Shown here: piece by piece, positions 63,862 through 64,000 of the stretch
Layout: every line of letters starts with the position of its first letter
Numbering within the stretch: the stretch's first letter is position 1
Assembly: GCA_037039925.1 (NCBI GenBank)
Contig: JAXRKP010000049.1
Coordinates: 118,501 to 182,500, forward strand
Direction of reading: 5' to 3'
DNA: 64,000 bases
From: Doris montereyensis
Lineage: Eukaryota; Mollusca; Gastropoda; Nudibranchia; Dorididae
Notes under the pieces: model-generated
Told to the model about the DNA's origin: nothing
What the model saw: the letters and a program-made list of their open reading frames with translations, nothing else
Databases searched by the model: none
Translations under genes and position numbers: made by a program

Positions 63862-64000
63862 ATGCATGCATACATACATACATACATACATACATACATA
63901 CATACATACATACATACATACATACATACATACATACACATACATACATACAGACAGACAGACAGACATACATACAGACATACATACAGACATACATACA
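63862..64000. repeat. (ATAC)n/(ACAG)n microsatellite, runs off the window
   Basis: ATAC repeats changing to GACA/ACAG units near the window end. Confidence 0.95.

Overview
The window is animal nuclear DNA, not bacterial or phage. It has a spliced multi-exon gene with GT-AG introns, tRNA-derived SINEs, several non-LTR retrotransposon clades, a Ty3/Gypsy remnant, a pogo-type MITE, and long AAT, AAG, CT and ACAT microsatellites. The repeat style suggests a marine invertebrate, probably a lophotrochozoan such as a mollusc. That is an inference from repeat style; no gene here fixes the taxon.

Left part (1-28.7 kb): one minus-strand gene. I could chain 14 exons from a start codon at 26664 to an exon ending at 1208, after which the gene runs off the left edge. 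Its predicted order is an N-terminal TIR/SEFIR-like alpha/beta segment, a long helical (HEAT/ARM-like) middle, and a C-terminal protein-kinase domain whose catalytic loop reads HRN and whose DFG motif reads EFG, so it is probably a pseudokinase. Introns hold LINE, SINE, MITE and microsatellite insertions. A plus-strand exon at 62227-62312 has the same length (86 nt), phase and motif as exon 2, so part of a divergent paralogue lies at the right edge.

Middle part (28.7-35.7 kb): intergenic sequence, a large AAG/AAT microsatellite block, and a 5'-complete but decayed RTE-type LINE that ends in a short inverted LINE piece.

35.75-51.74 kb: an AT-rich, decayed Polinton/Maverick-like (virus-like) element. 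It carries a protein-primed family B DNA polymerase, a retroviral-type integrase, a double-jelly-roll capsid-like protein, two tandem penton-like jelly-roll proteins, an adenain-type cysteine protease, a packaging ATPase, membrane and minor structural proteins, and accessory genes: several zinc ribbons, an endonuclease VII-like protein, a parvovirus-type phospholipase A2-like protein and two helical proteins that seem related to each other. Nearly every longer gene has stops or frameshifts, so this copy looks dead. A second fragment (zinc ribbon plus ATPase N-terminus) lies at 56.2-56.7 kb. An L2/CR1-like LINE lies between the two.

Right part (56.9-64 kb): a 3' RTE fragment, a GT-rich minisatellite, a Ty3/Gypsy integrase remnant, a SINE, the paralogous exon, and a LINE 3' end bordered by ACAT arrays. 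No ribosomal RNA, free-standing tRNA gene or CRISPR array was seen.
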